From contig CM037877.1 of the NCBI GenBank assembly GCA_021292165.1, forward strand, positions 84,661,691 to 84,725,690: 64,000 bases of DNA, read 5' to 3'. This document shows, in pieces, positions 1-11,095 of the stretch. The stretch comes from Shinisaurus crocodilurus (lineage: Eukaryota > Chordata > Lepidosauria > Squamata > Shinisauridae). The position numbers were made by a program, and so were the translations under genes. The notes beneath the pieces were generated by a model. That model did not search any database. It had not been told where the DNA came from and worked only from the letters and a program-made list of their open reading frames with translations. Every line of letters starts with the position of its first letter. Within the stretch, counting starts at the first letter, position 1.

Positions 1-274
1 TTGGCAGCCATACACATGGTGCCTTTAAAAAAGTTTGGCTTGGGCTAAGGTAGACAACTTTGCTGTTAACAAGAGAGATTACTCAGCAGCTTTGGGTCAT
101 GTAGGCAAGGCTAGATCTGGCATTGCCAAATTAACTGAGGATACACAAACCCGAGAATCCTGCCACCCTCAGACATGCCCAGAGAGAATGACCTAAAGGG
201 CACTGGACACTCTAGTTCTGTCCATCTTCTGCTGCTTATTTTGCCCAGATGAAGCCTTGCCCGACCACTTAGGT

Positions 275-1191
275 CAGTGATGGCGAACCTTTTTGAGCCC
301 GAGTGCCCAAACTGCAACACAAAACCAACTTATTTATTTCAAAGTGCCAACACTGCAATTAAACCTGAATACCAAGGTTTTAGTTTTAGAAAAACAACTC
401 ATACAGTTGTCCAAACTAATTAACATATTTTGTCTTAAAAGAAAAACACAACAGAGCTTTCAATGATACAAACAGTTTTTTGTTGGGAAAAAAATCAACT
501 CAAAAAATTATTATAGTACTATGTTGTACACATAGCCTGAAGGGAATTTATACAAACTTTTTAAATAATTAGGCACATGTATTTTTGGATAAGGGATTCT
601 CAACTTGTAATATGATTATATGCCAGACTGAAATTGTATGAGGCAAGCTTTACTCCGGGTCCTTTCCCTGCTTCTACAGGTGTCGGATTAGTAAAAGTAA
701 AAGTCAACCTGTACTAGGATGAGCAAGATAAACAAGAAAACTAAACGTGCTTAACACATTTTAAACACTTTATGTCTTGGACTGCAAACACTGCATTAGG
801 TAAAAGTTTGCATTGGGCATGCTTTTGCACAATTAATGTGATTTTTGCTATTGCATGCATGCTGATAATTTGTCACACCTTGGCTCATACTCCGTTAGTT
901 GAGAGCAACACATGCAGCACTCAGGTCAACTTTTAGGGCTTTACATCCAAGCCATGCTCTGTGCATCATTCTTCAAAATCTTTTAAATGTGATAACAATG
1001 TAGAAAAGAATTCTGTAACAGGAATTCTAGAATAAAATCATTCTGTTCCACACTGTGAGAAAGAACAAAATCATTAGTGTTTTGCAGAAGGGGACGGTCT
1101 TTTTGCGATCTGGTGACCAATGGCTCGAGTGTGCACAGAGAGGTCCCCGAGTGCCAGCTGTGGCACCCGTGCCATAGGTTCGCCATCACTG
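275..1191. mobile_element. hAT non-autonomous transposon, 917 bp, exact 8-bp TSD
   Basis: The ends are perfect inverted repeats: CAGTGATGGCGAACCT at 275-290 and AGGTTCGCCATCACTG at 1176-1191. They are flanked by identical 8-bp duplications ACTTAGGT at 267-274 and 1192-1199. The 8-bp duplication and CAGNG-type ends identify the hAT superfamily. The interior is AT-rich with no transposase frame, so it depends on another element. It lies in the MAMDC2 intron downstream of exon 5. Confidence 0.93.
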
Positions 1192-1739
1192 ACTTAGGTC
1201 CTCAGCCTCACCTCCTCACAAAAGCCTCTTTCTAAATGGACACATTTTTACTTTCTTGTGGACAGACCTGTATTTAAATGTGCCCCAGTCTGCAGCTTCA
1301 GGAATGAGTCAACCCAATCCAGGGAAATTTAACTTTGAATTCCTATCCTATCATTAGGAGGTCCTTCTATACCCCCTTTTCAATGCTGTGTGTTTGCGCT
1401 CAGGTTTGATCTAATTTTGAACTGCATTTGGTCAGAGCCCCAGCCACTTTACGTGGCCTGCCCTGATGTTCCAGTGGCAAGGGCAGTGTCTGGGACTCCT
1501 GTACTGTTTGTTCCCTGGTTGACCTGGGCTCTTTAAAGAGCTTGGGTTGAAGGCTCAGTGTTAGTGGTATCCAAGAAAGCAAACATGTGAACAAACAAGT
1601 CTAAACTGGAATGGATGCAGCCTTAGATAATCTCCTTGTCCTATCCCCTTTTATTATAGTGACTGTGTATCAGGACTAGTCTGAATGTACCACCCCTCGA
1701 CTTCCCAAATCTCCTTTAAATCCTTTCTCTCCTCCCCTC

Positions 1740-1773
1740 TCTCTAACGCTCACCCCTCTCTAACGCTCACCCC
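1740..1773. repeat. Perfect 17-bp tandem duplication
   Basis: Two identical copies of TCTCTAACGCTCACCCC at 1740-1756 and 1757-1773. Confidence 0.95.
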
Positions 1774-2903
1774 AATCTTTTCTTTTTCTTATCCAAGAGT
1801 GTTAGGGACTCCAATGTACTTATTCCCTACCACTCCAGCTTCTCACACTGATAAGATCATCCTATAGCAGTACAGACTGTTCACATATGTCCACAGCCCA
1901 GTTTAAGCTCTGGAACCCTGGAGGCAGCCTCTGAGAGAACTCAGCTAATTTCCCATAATCCAAGTTCTCTTCACAGGCTCTAAAAGTTCTAATTTGTATG
2001 CTTGTATCTGAATTACAATTACATTACTTTCCCTGAAGTAATGAGTGTACATTTTAAGTTCTTGTTTATGTTTAATACATTCCCCATTGTCTGAAGAAGC
2101 TTGTGTGGATTACCAGGTTCCACTTTGGCGAAGATGCACAAGTGCCAAAGTCTAAGGGTTCCTTAATGAATGCTGGTCCTGAGAAGGTGAGCAAGTTTGT
2201 ACCTGTGTCTAAAGGAGCATGTTCAGCAATACGCTGGAACTCCTCCTGTGGGAAGCCTAGTTCCAACCCTTAGACTAGTTATATTTTATTGCATTTTAAA
2301 CAGGATTGTAAAATAGTTCAGGTTGATAGATTTGTCAGAACCAGCCAGTGAGCTTCATGAGTGAGCATAGCTAAGGAACATGCATCTCTTACATTTAGTC
2401 TGGATTAAGAGAGGATTGTATGTAGTGCAAGAAGACACCCTCAGTGGCCCCTCCCTCAATGAGTCTACCTTCTTACCTCCATTGTCCCCAGCTGCTATTG
2501 CTCCACATCCCCTTGCTCATCATCGCTACCATTTTCTTGCTTGACAGGCAGAGAGCAGTGAGCACTGGCATCTGCTACTCCACCTTCTCACCATTACCGT
2601 TGTCTAGACCAAAGCAAACAGCTGAACAAGCAGGTTGCAATGGTGAAGAGGAGCAGCAGGTCCAGGGGTCTCTTGTCAGTGGGCCCCTGCTGAGGTGCGG
2701 GCCCTTGGCAGGTGCCCAACCATGGCCACCCATGATGCCAGCCCTGATTGTATGCTACAAAATATATATATATATGTCCAAATGACTTCCACTGAACTCA
2801 ACAGGATTATTCAAATATATTTAAGGGTTCCACCCTTAAGGAGGCCTAGAAATAGTTTTAAATAAATAATAATAAAATATTTACTAAGCCAATGCCTAGA
2901 TAT

Positions 2904-2988
2904 AAATTTGAATGTGCTGGATTACTGGTCATCCTTAATCAATAGGATATTAATTAAAGATGCCCAGTAATCCAGCAGAGATTCAAAT
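2904..2988. repeat. Foldback element
   Basis: Arms of about 33 bp (2904-2938 and 2953-2988) share the inverted motif CTGGATTACTGG / CCAGTAATCCAG with a few mismatches around a short AT-rich loop. Probably a small foldback DNA element. Confidence 0.7.
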
Positions 2989-4192
2989 TCCAAAGTAGAT
3001 ATTGTGGTTTAGGTGGTTGAACAATTTTCTCACACCCATTTCCTCCAAACACAAATGGCAGGTTCAGAGGAGTGCTTTTCATGAGGTCTGCAGCATGGAA
3101 AGAAAGCATTAAACTTCCCCTCCCCTCCTGCTGTGATCCAGTAATTATGAGCCCCCTTCTAGTGGCTATTTTCTATTTTTGATGTGCACATTCACTGCAA
3201 ATACATATTTAATGTCATGTCTGCTTTAGCCCTTAGAATGAAGATATCCATCTGACCAAGGATGTGTATGCACATCTTGTTGAATGTAATGGACAGCATC
3301 TCCTTTCGGATGTACATCCTAATATGTATCTGATTTATGCTCACAGTTCCTAAAAGCAACAATATCCAATACACTCCATGGAGTTTCCATGGCTATCTGA
3401 CACCACAGGGCAGAAAAGCAAACATCTTCACAGAAATAAAAGGGGCACGTTTTGCACACCCTTCATAGGAATGTTTCTTACACTCTATGTTTCAGTTAAC
3501 CCTCTATGGTGTGGTGTGGTTACAGAACATAGTTACTTCAAGGTAACAAACAAGGTAATAATGGAATCATGATCCTTGATCAAGAAGCTAATGTGAGGTT
3601 AATTTTATTCATGTCTATTACCTTGGAGAGTGTATGTGAATAGCTGACAAAATTCTAGAGAAATTGTTCATGGAACAGTGCCTGGATAAGTTACACTATG
3701 TTAAGTTATTCAAACAGGGACACTATGAATGAAGCTAAAAAACAGTTGTCTTAGTTTTAAACAGACCTGAAAACATTTACTGGAAAAAATATAGTTAACA
3801 ATTTATTTGGAACCTACGGTATATAAAACACAGTTGTATGATATATATATGGCAGGGGGCTTCTATGGAATGCTGGAACTTTCATGTTTTCAAACTTTCC
3901 CTCCTTTATGTCAACTTCCCCCCCTTTATGTCAAAAATGACATTAGCTAATTCAGTTTGCCATTTCCTCTCCCATCCTCTCTTACTTCAAGTGTACTTTC
4001 TAAATCTCTGCTCTATGCGATTTCAAAAATTTCAGTCATGGTGTTCTCGTATTTCAATGTGAGAATTCCAAACAAAGGCCTTTAGACAGATGAAGCAATA
4101 CATGAAAATGCTTTTTAATGTAATACTTTTTTGGTTAATAATTACAGATTTCCTCCCCACCCCTTTCTAAGTTAATGGTATCTCTTGCTTAC

Positions 4193-4330
4193 CGAATTCA
4201 TCATTAAGAGTGTGATCTCTTGGAAGGATGGATTGTGAATTTCCAACGTTTCCTCCACCAACAAACCAGTTCACATTGGGGTTCCAGCGGTTCATAAAAC
4301 CACACAGATGATTTTCTTCAAAATTACATT
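4193..4330 (-). CDS. MAMDC2: MAMDC2 coding exon 5 (start of MAM domain 2)
   Basis: Residues 168-213 begin ECNFEENHLCGF and continue NRWNPNVNWFVGGGN, SILPRDHTLNDEF. This is the start of the second MAM domain, with cysteines C169 and C177, and is nearly collinear with vertebrate MAMDC2. The acceptor is AACTGCAG|AATG (AG at 4332-4331) and the donor ATTCG|GTAAGC (GT at 4192-4191). The exon is 138 nt, phase 1 in and phase 1 out, so the next exon should open with a split glycine codon. That exon is not visible in the remaining 4.2 kb. Confidence 0.94.
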
Positions 4331-5031
4331 CTGCAGTTGCAAAAGAGTATCACTGAAACTCTGAGAGCATGAAACAAACATTCATTGCACAGCATTCCTA
4401 AACAACTGGTTTATTGGCTATAGTCAGCTCACTGTATTAGTTTTAAAAAAATGTGAACACAGCAGGTCTATTTTTATTCACAAAGATATTTCACAAAGCT
4501 TCAACCATACCCTCCTCTCACCTGTTATTATCATAATTCACCCACACTCACTCATTAAAATTTCAACCAAACTATCAATCGACACACATGATAGAAAAGA
4601 GGAAAGAAACAGGGCAGCCAGTGGACAGGAAAGAGGAGGTGAGCCATATAGGGATTTAAGTTTCAAATAGTTCCAGGAACTCTAGACAAATGCTATCACA
4701 TTTAATACTATTTCATCTGTTAAGTGCCAAATATTCCAAGACTGCCATATCTCAAGAGATCGTCTGACCCAGTTCCAGTATGTAGAGGGTTTGATGCTTT
4801 CTAGTGCTGCAGAATAAGTTGTTTGGCTACCAATAGCGTATTTGGATTTTTCAGTCTACACACAGCTACAAATCTTGTCATCAGTAATGAATGGGAGCAA
4901 ACATGTACATTCACATGAACATAAGCTCTGGTCTTTGGTATTTTAGAAGCAGGGCTGGGGTTTGAAACTAAATTTCCCAGGTCCCACCCAGCTCCAGCTT
5001 CTTAACTGGACAGGCTGATAAATGTGGCTAA

Positions 5032-5137
5032 GGGCACAATCCTATGCATGTTTAGACAGAAAAAAGTCCTGGCTGGCTGGGGAATTCCGGGAGTTGAAGG
5101 ACTTTTTTTCTGCCTAAACATGAATAAGATTGTGCCC
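5032..5137. mobile_element. Palindromic MITE (PIF/Harbinger-like), 106 bp, TAA TSD
   Basis: Ends GGGCACAATCCTATGCATG and the reverse complement of the same block (ending GATTGTGCCC). Both arms run on through TTTAGACAGAAAAAAGTCCT-like sequence, so the whole element is a hairpin. Flanks are TAA at 5029-5031 and TAA at 5138-5140. A 3-bp TWA duplication is typical of PIF/Harbinger. The same family recurs many times in the window. Confidence 0.8.
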
Positions 5138-5164
5138 TAAAAAGTGGAATTTGGCTCAGACAGT

Positions 5165-5312
5165 ACAATCTAATACATGCCTAAGCAGACGTACATCCCA
5201 CTAAGTTCAATGGGGTTTACTCCCAGGTAAGTGGATATAGGACTGCAGCCTTAGGAGTATGTCCCATTGAACTCAATGAGACTTCTGAGTAGACATGCAT
5301 AGGATTGCAGTG
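5165..5312. mobile_element. Two adjacent copies of the AATCCTATGCATG palindromic family
   Basis: The first unit contains GGGGTTTACTCCCAGGTAAGT and ends in GGACTGCAGCCTTA. The second runs in the opposite sense and ends AGACATGCATAGGATTGCAG. Both match the short units at 15985, 18679, 35438 and 54889. Confidence 0.75.
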
Positions 5313-5379
5313 TAAATCTGCTATTCCACTAAGTCAAAACAGTGTCCTCAAACAAATAGCTGACTTACCTAATTGTGGG

Positions 5380-5467
5380 CTTCCCACAGGCAGCTGATTG
5401 GCCACTGTGTGAACAGAATGCTGGACTAGACAGCTCTGCTCCAGCATGGCTATTATGTTTTTATAAA
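5380..5467. repeat. SINE-like fragment
   Basis: The motifs GGGCTTCCCACAGGCAGCTG, TTGGCCACTGTGTGAACAG and ATGCTGGACTAGA resemble the tail of a dispersed squamate SINE. The assignment is from memory of repeat sequences and is tentative. Confidence 0.5.
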
Positions 5468-5639
5468 TATCTGGCAAAACTGACCACTGCTCTGGAATAC
5501 CCAGTATGTTCTGCTGCAGAAGCCTCTAACATCTGCACCTGCACAAACCAATGACAACACTAGAATACACCAGCCACTAAAGACTTTGTGCAGGTGTACT
5601 ACCTATGTGGATCAGTCCTTCCCTGCCTCTCTTTTGGCT

Positions 5640-5768
5640 TTTGTGCCCCTAACAGACACTACAGTGTAGAGTCTACTACACAATGAAATTGCACTGGTGT
5701 AGTTGCTACATCCTGGGTGTTTTGCTGTAGCAACATTACACTGGTGCACTGTCCCATGATATAATGGC
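5640..5768. repeat. Imperfect foldback
   Basis: Related arms ACTACACAATGAAATTGCAC and GTAGCAACATTACACTGGTG around GTAGTTGCTACATCC suggest a degraded palindromic element. Confidence 0.45.
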
Positions 5769-6454
5769 ACTTGGCCCTAAGCCTTCAGACTCAAGAGTCC
5801 CCAAGCAGTAGCAGCCCTGAGAAGGAGATGGATCCACTCCCCATCCCATCCCAAGCAGACTCACCAGAAACAGATTCTGCACTAGCCCTCCAAACCCTGA
5901 GGATGTACCTTTGCCCATGGACTCTGAAGAATGGACTACCAACTCTTCTGAGGGTCAAGAAAGCCCTGTAGACCTTTGAGCTTCCACTGGCCAAGCCCGC
6001 AAAGCTCAAAATGCAGCCACCTACAAGGACCCCATTCAGTTGCAGCAAGCCAGCACTGAAGCAATGTGCTCCTCCCGCTTTTGGCTGCTGCAGGATTGCT
6101 GCTTGTGGTCCTGAACCTCTTGTTCCTGCATTCTAAGCACGCTTCTGCCTATCTCATTTGGGTTGTTGCCTCCCTTCAGTGATGGAGATTGCTATGAATC
6201 AGGGCACCATAATCAGACTATTATGTATATGTATAAACATGCATCACTTACTCAGGTTAAAATGAATAAAACGTTAGTTCTAATAACTTGACTTTGTTGT
6301 GGATTTTAAAAACAGTAATGCTATAATAAACTACAATTTAAATAAAATCTTAAGTAATTTGTTAACGTTATACTGATCTGAACTAATGTTCCTATTACAA
6401 GTAGTTTCACAATTAAACACCAAATTGGAGGTAATTATTACAAAAGCTACCTAC

Positions 6455-6539
6455 CTATACAGTAGCCAGTAGTTATTTTAATTTCAAAAATTGCTATGCT
6501 GGCAAAAATATCTCTTCCCAATACACCTTCTAGTACAAT
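6455..6539 (-). CDS. MAMDC2: MAMDC2 coding exon 4 (end of MAM domain 1)
   Basis: A small 85-nt exon too short to stand out as an ORF. Residues 140-167 read IVLEGVLGRD then IFASIAIFEIKITTGYCI. This is the closing strand pair of MAM domain 1 and the usual terminal cysteine (C166), matching the family at this position. The acceptor is ATTTTGTAG|ATTG (AG at 6541-6540) and the donor ATAG|GTAGGT (GT at 6454-6453). Phase 0 in and phase 1 out fits both exon 3 and exon 5 exactly. Confidence 0.92.
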
Positions 6540-6666
6540 CTACAAAATAAACCAAAACAGAATAACATAAGTACTAATATTTTTCACAGAATTTGTTACA
6601 ATGAAGAAAAGCTAAATTACTTGGGGGGGGGGATGTCTCGGTTTTATGTCAGACAGCTATGACTCT

Positions 6667-6706
6667 CCTTCTTGCAGGGTTCTTTACCTTCTTGCAGGGT
6701 TCTTTA
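6667..6706. repeat. Perfect 20-bp tandem duplication
   Basis: Two copies of CCTTCTTGCAGGGTTCTTTA at 6667-6686 and 6687-6706. Confidence 0.95.
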
Positions 6707-6756
6707 GGGGCAGTGCCTAATGTCTCCAGCACAGAGAGAAAAGAGAGCCTAAACCA

Positions 6757-7030
6757 AGGGTAGGCAACTTTGGGAGTTCTGTGGGGCAGACTCTCCCACC
6801 CCATGGGGCAGACTCTCCCACCCCATGGGGCAGACTCTCCCACCCCATGGGGCAGACTCTCCCACCCCATGGGGCAGACTGCCCCCCCATGGGTGCCAGT
6901 TTTTTTTTTTTAATGGTGCCTGAAGTGGCTATGGGACACTCCATAGTGGGTGCTCCATAGCAGCTACAAAGCACTAAAAGGGTCAAAAACATGCAGCCCA
7001 CTTGTTGCTCATTGCCCACCCCTACCCTAA
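6757..7030. mobile_element. Probable hAT-like element carrying a minisatellite
   Basis: The left edge AAGGGTAGGCAACTTTGGG and right edge TTGCCCACCCCTACCCT are imperfect inverted repeats. A related internal segment (ACCAAAAGGGTCAAAA) occurs near 23500. No clear target duplication was found, so limits are approximate. Confidence 0.5.
6782..6891. repeat. 22-bp minisatellite, five units
   Basis: Four identical 22-bp units (TGGGGCAGACTCTCCCACCC plus CA) at 6782-6869, then one degenerate unit to 6891. The perfect units imply recent expansion. It opens several artefact ORFs with PMGWESLPH-type repeats. Confidence 0.95.
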
Positions 7031-7813
7031 ATATATGCCCAGAATGAGGGAGAGAGAGAGAGGTCATTGCATAGCTCTGTGCTCATGGTCTCACAATAAT
7101 TTCACACATAAATATATCATACCGGCAGCCACAACCTGCCCAATTTATGTTAAGATTAGAAGCTGGCAAAAAAATAATTTAAAAAATAGAAATCTGGAAG
7201 TCTTGTTTGCAGATAACTCCAAATGAAGTCAATTATGGAAACATTTGTAGTTTGTATACAGTTCTGTAAACAAAGTACCAACATGGGAAGGAACCCTATC
7301 TGTATTCCAATGAATAAGCTATGAATTCCCACTAGGTTTTCCTTGATGGTTACTGCAACTTCATATCTGGTTTTGCTTAAAAAAGCAGAAGATGCAATGC
7401 AACCATGACTGTAGCTCTTTTCATTGGGGTACAATGAATGCAGGAGGGGGATAGCAGGCCCACCCTGATATGCACACCTTAATTAGAGCACTTCTAGATA
7501 CTCCCCCTCCCCCCATATACAGCTGTGTATACTGAGGCTCCCTACAGATGATCTAATAAATGTGCATATGTTGAGGAAGGCACAGCTCCAAATGCCTGAA
7601 AATGGCTACAGTTGTTCCAGGTGTTTAAGTCACTAGGTTTTCATGGGAAGGGAGACAAACACAACCAAAAAGTCAAGGTATACATGTATTTCCCTACAGT
7701 TCTTTATCCACGTATCAACTATAGTCATGCTCTTGTGTGGGTAAGTGAAGTAATTCAACACAAAGAAGTACCTATCAAATCTTAGCCTTATTCATATGTT
7801 TGATAATCTACAT

Positions 7814-7950
7814 CAGCCTTCCCCGATCTGGTGTTCTCCAGATGTTTGGGACTTCAGCTCCCATCAGCCTCAGCCAGCATGGCCAATGGCCAGGAATCCT
7901 GGAAGTTAAGAGTACAAAACATCTAGAGGGCACCATGACGGGGAAAGCTG
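7814..7950. mobile_element. Palindromic MITE with near-exact 8-bp TSD, 137 bp
   Basis: Starts CAGCCTTCCCCGATCTGGTG and ends with the inverse (ACCATGACGGGGAAAGCTG). Internal arms carry ACTTCAGCTCCCATCAGCC. Flanks are ATCTACAT (7806-7813) and GTCTACAT (7951-7958), 7 of 8 identical, which indicates a hAT-type origin. Other copies are at 8341-8798 and 32758-32893. Confidence 0.85.
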
Positions 7951-8008
7951 GTCTACATGGTTGAAAGCCTACAGAAGTAGATGCAGTGCCTTGTTCCAAA
8001 GTACTTAC

Positions 8009-8280
8009 CTTATATTTGTTTCCACTGTTTCTTATATCTATACTGGCTATGAGCCAGCTCTCTGAGCGTTCTGTGCTTGTCCAAAGCAACTGATCAAAAC
8101 TTTCACCTTCTACCCTTAGGTATAGATTTAAGACAGTCGGATATATTGGCAACTCTGAAGATGCTGCAATCTGATATATAAGCCTAATACAGCTCCACTC
8201 TTCTGCATAGAGTTCAGGACTGAGCAATGCAGCTGTGTCCCCATGTGTTCCCTGTGAGGTGTCCACATAAATGTAATGAC
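8009..8280 (-). CDS. MAMDC2: MAMDC2 coding exon 3 (core of MAM domain 1)
   Basis: Residues 49-139. The exon opens with GHYIYVDTSQG and continues with ALLSPELYAEEWSC, LIYQIAASSE, LNLYLRVEGESFDQLLW and SWLIASIDIRNS, the strand pattern of a MAM domain, very close to the matching part of MAMDC2. The acceptor is CATTTCCAG|GTCATT (AG at 8282-8281) and the donor AAATATAAG|GTAAGT (GT at 8008-8007). Length is 272 nt, entering in phase 1 and leaving in phase 0. It is separated from exon 2 by about 31 kb of repeat-rich intron. No frameshift or stop is present. Confidence 0.96.
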
Positions 8281-8340
8281 CTGGAAATGCAGAAACAAAA
8301 TTGGATTATTAACTGGAAAACAATGTAGCATTTACCATTA

Positions 8341-8798
8341 TAGCCTTCCCCAATGTGGTGCCCTCCAGATGTTTTGGTCTACAACTCCCATGAGCCTCAG
8401 AAAACATTGTCAATGGTCAAGGTGATGGGAGTTGTAGTCCAACACATTTATTTATTTATTACATTTCTATACCACCAGTAGTCAAAGCTCTCTGGGTGGT
8501 TCATGACAGTTCAAACCATAAAATACAGCAGCATGATAAAACATAATATAAAACTTTTAAAGGTTTAAAACCACCATATAAAACCAGAGTAAAAACCAGC
8601 AGCAGTGTAAAGATCTAAATATACAATAAAAGATGTAAAACAATAAGAATGGAAGAACTTAAAATGCCTGGGGAAATAAAAAGGGGTTCACCTGGCACTG
8701 AAAAGTAGGTGCCAGGCAAACGTGGGGGGGGGGGCATTCCACTACTGGGGTGCCACAACTGAAAAGACATCGGGAGGGCTCCATGTTGGAGAAGGCTG
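8341..8798. mobile_element. Palindromic MITE interrupted by a LINE tail
   Basis: The left part (8341-8445) has AGCCTTCCCCAATGTGGTGC and ACAACTCCCATGAGCC. The right end (about 8766-8798) has ACATCGGGAGGGC and TTGGAGAAGGCTG, matching the outer end of the same family. The two halves are separated by a reverse-strand L2-like tail. The left half keeps the 137-bp element's layout, so the LINE tail inserted into it. Confidence 0.65.
8447..8760 (-). mobile_element. L2-like LINE 3' end (reverse orientation)
   Basis: Begins with TTATTTATTTATTACATTTC (inverse of the L2-type ATAAATAAATAA tail) and CTCTGGGTGGTTCATGACAG. Continues with an AAAATACA-rich stretch, then GGTTCACCTGGCACTGAAAA and GTGCCAGGC, a pattern shared by dispersed squamate LINE tails. 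Confidence 0.6.
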
Positions 8799-8833
8799 GA
8801 TTAGAATATGGGCTGCAGTTCTTCTCTCCCACC

Positions 8834-8860
8834 AACACACACACACACACACACACACAC
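8834..8860. repeat. (AC)n microsatellite
   Basis: About 13 perfect AC units. Confidence 0.97.
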
Positions 8861-9607
8861 TTTTAAAAAGGCACACACATAGACATCTTAGGATGAATAA
8901 GTGTCACTCAGCACAGTAACACAACACAAACAGCAATTTTGTATGTTTGGAAAAATTCAAGAGACAGGTCTGCGAAACATGTGCCCTTCACACATGATGC
9001 TTACATATATCTTAAGACACAAAATGTATTTACCATGTTTATGACTGCAATGCTAAGCATGCTTATAAGCAGTGCGCCCCACTGATCTTACTGGGTATTC
9101 CTTCTCAGTAAACACGCTTAAGATTACACTGCATGAGTAACATCAGAAGTGTTCCAAGTCAAAAGGGAACCAGGAGTCAAGTAATCTGGTAGATACATCT
9201 ATAATAATTTCTTCACTCACTGTGTTCTCTTTCCAATACAATTAGGGCAGTGAGTCACTGGGGAGAATGTACGTCCTACACCAAAGGGCAACATGCTCTA
9301 TTGTTTGCTGGCAGAAAGCCCTTTCAGGACAGTTGCCAGCTGCCACGGTTAGTTTTAGAACTCCCCCCCCCCCAGGCTGTTGTGAAGATTGCCAAAGTCA
9401 AGCAACGAATCAAGGAACCAATACACTCATTCTAATACCCAGCACAACAAGGAATCAGGTTAACAATGCAGACCTTTGAAAGCTGCCCATCAAAACATTT
9501 TTAGTTCGATCATTCTCACAATAAATACTTAAGAATGCAGTTTGTTAGAATGGAACTCTCCACATAGTTGGGCTGGTAGAAGGAAAGTTTTCCCACAGAT
9601 ACAAACA

Positions 9608-9887
9608 CAGTTGGCCTAATGCATTTTCCTGCCTGAGGCAAAACACAAGATGACATCCCCTCCAATTCTATGTACAAAAGCCAACTGGGCTGGCAGTTGA
9701 ATCTTTCTTCAGCACTGGCAATGGGACTGTATCCTCCACTGCACCTTAAGGCAGCAGGCTAGCTTATGGGGTGCAGAGCAAGCTGCATGGCACACACAGC
9801 TCTCTCCTCCAACACTTTGGTGCCACCTCCTAACATCTGCTGCCTGAAGCAACTGCCTCACTTTGCCTAATGGTAGGGCCAGCCCTG
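9608..9887. mobile_element. Probable hAT MITE, 280 bp
   Basis: Right end GGTAGGGCCAGCCCTG and left end CAGTTGGCCTAATGC are imperfect inverted repeats, with TGCCTGAGGC / GCCTGAAGC just inside. Flanks TACAAACA and CATAGACA agree at 5 of 8 bases. The right end resembles the better-preserved element at 11594-11753. Confidence 0.55.
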
Positions 9888-10539
9888 CATAGACACCATG
9901 TCTTGTGCTTACCAACTGGAAATATTTTTCAGTGCCCTCCACATGGAGGACTATAACATTTGAACAAATGAGGCAGTTGCATGTTGCCCTTTAATACCAC
10001 AGCTTCTATGAAATATATTTCCAAGTAAGCCTGTGACTCCAGGGATACTTAACTTGGTATATAAACTCCATTGAAATCAATGGGATTTATTACAGAGTAT
10101 GTTTAGGTTTGGGGCGTGTTAGTTCTGAAGACTGAAATTAGGTTGGGGCCCAAAAGGCTGGAAAAGATAAATGGAAAATGGATTTTTTAAAATTCCTAAA
10201 TAGAATTTTAAAAGAACGTTCTAATGGCTTTATGTGTATAAATAATCAGTTAACATTCAATTTAAAACAAAATGAGTCTTCCAAAACAATCTTGCTTTTA
10301 CCCAAGTTCAACATATGATTATCAAAGTAGTATATACTTCAAAGCGCATACTGCAATTGTAGGTTAGAATTAGTCCTATTTTTGTTTTGGACATATGAGC
10401 AACGCTTCCCTACATGCAAACCCTGACATTCCACATTTTTGGTACATTCACAGCAGCACTACAGGATGAATTATAACTAGGTGGAGCCCTCAAATAAGCA
10501 AGTGGAGGGTTTAAATGTTTATTATGAGCAGCCTAGCAT

Positions 10540-10580
10540 CCCTCCCTCCCTCCTTTCCATTCTTCCTTCCTTCTTTTTAT
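10540..10580. repeat. (TCCC/TTCC)n tract
   Basis: Pyrimidine-rich simple repeat of CCCT and TTCC units. Confidence 0.8.
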
Positions 10581-10864
10581 ATAGGGACATTTGCTTCAAA
10601 ATGTCAGCTGGAGTCTTCTCCTATCTAAAAGTTAAAGTCACTATAGATTTTAATTGTTTTTCCCTCCCAAAAATACAGTATGCACTGGTTCTCAATAGAA
10701 GGGCATATTTAATTAGGACCAAGCAATACGATCTATCTCCCAAGCCAGGGTAAACACAGGTGATGTTGGTTGCTTTACAGTTATGTTAAATAAACAAAAA
10801 CTTTGTTCCATATAGAGATTAGTGGTGACTGGGCTTACAGCAACACACTAAGCCTCAGTAGGTT

Positions 10865-11010
10865 AAGTGACAGAGTAGCTTAGCCTATTGTCTGAACCCT
10901 ACGTAGTGGTTTATAAGCCAACCTGGTGTGGCTTATAAACCACCCAGCTAAGCCATGGCTTGCAGTAGGGTTAAGAAAACTCTAGTAGGTTTAGCGTGTT
11001 GCCTGAACCC
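10865..11010. repeat. Foldback element related to the AACCCA family
   Basis: GGTTTATAAGCCAACC and GGCTTATAAACCACCC form a central dyad. CTGAACCCTAC and CTGAACCCGGA occur near the edges. Similar pieces lie at 13800-13860 and 62743-63040. Confidence 0.5.
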
Positions 11011-11095
11011 GGATGACAGGCTAACCCGCTGAGGAGCCAAAAAGGCACAGAGCCGCTTGGCAAGAGCAGCAAAAAAGGGTTGCCGGTCTTGCCAA

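Larger units (their letters stand above)
1200..4192. other. Intronic sequence, no recognised gene
   Basis: Part of the MAMDC2 intron after exon 5. Apart from the small repeats listed separately I see no coding similarity. Several short open frames here (for example 2444-2785 on plus, 2072-2266 on minus) show no recognisable domain. Confidence 0.6.
4331..6454. other. MAMDC2 intron 4
   Basis: Between exons 4 and 5. It holds the palindromic elements at 5032-5137 and 5165-5312, a SINE-like fragment at 5380-5467 and an imperfect foldback near 5640-5768. The rest looks unique and non-coding. Confidence 0.8.
6540..8008. other. MAMDC2 intron 3
   Basis: Between exons 3 and 4. It contains a 20-bp tandem duplication, a hAT-like element with a 22-bp minisatellite, and a palindromic MITE at 7814-7950. 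No coding signal. Confidence 0.8.

Noticed and set aside
2444..2785. 113-codon plus-strand ORF
   Set aside because: Low-complexity composition, no family resemblance, intronic.
1..4192. MAMDC2 exon 6
   Set aside because: No segment resembling GHYMYVD-type sequence with an acceptor was found; presumably beyond the left edge.
6649..7067. Repeat protein ORFs (PMGWESLPH repeats)
   Set aside because: Translation of the 22-bp minisatellite; frames shift from unit to unit.
8128..8331. Minus-strand ORF overlapping MAMDC2 exon 3
   Set aside because: Alternative frame of a real exon; no domain and crosses the splice acceptor.
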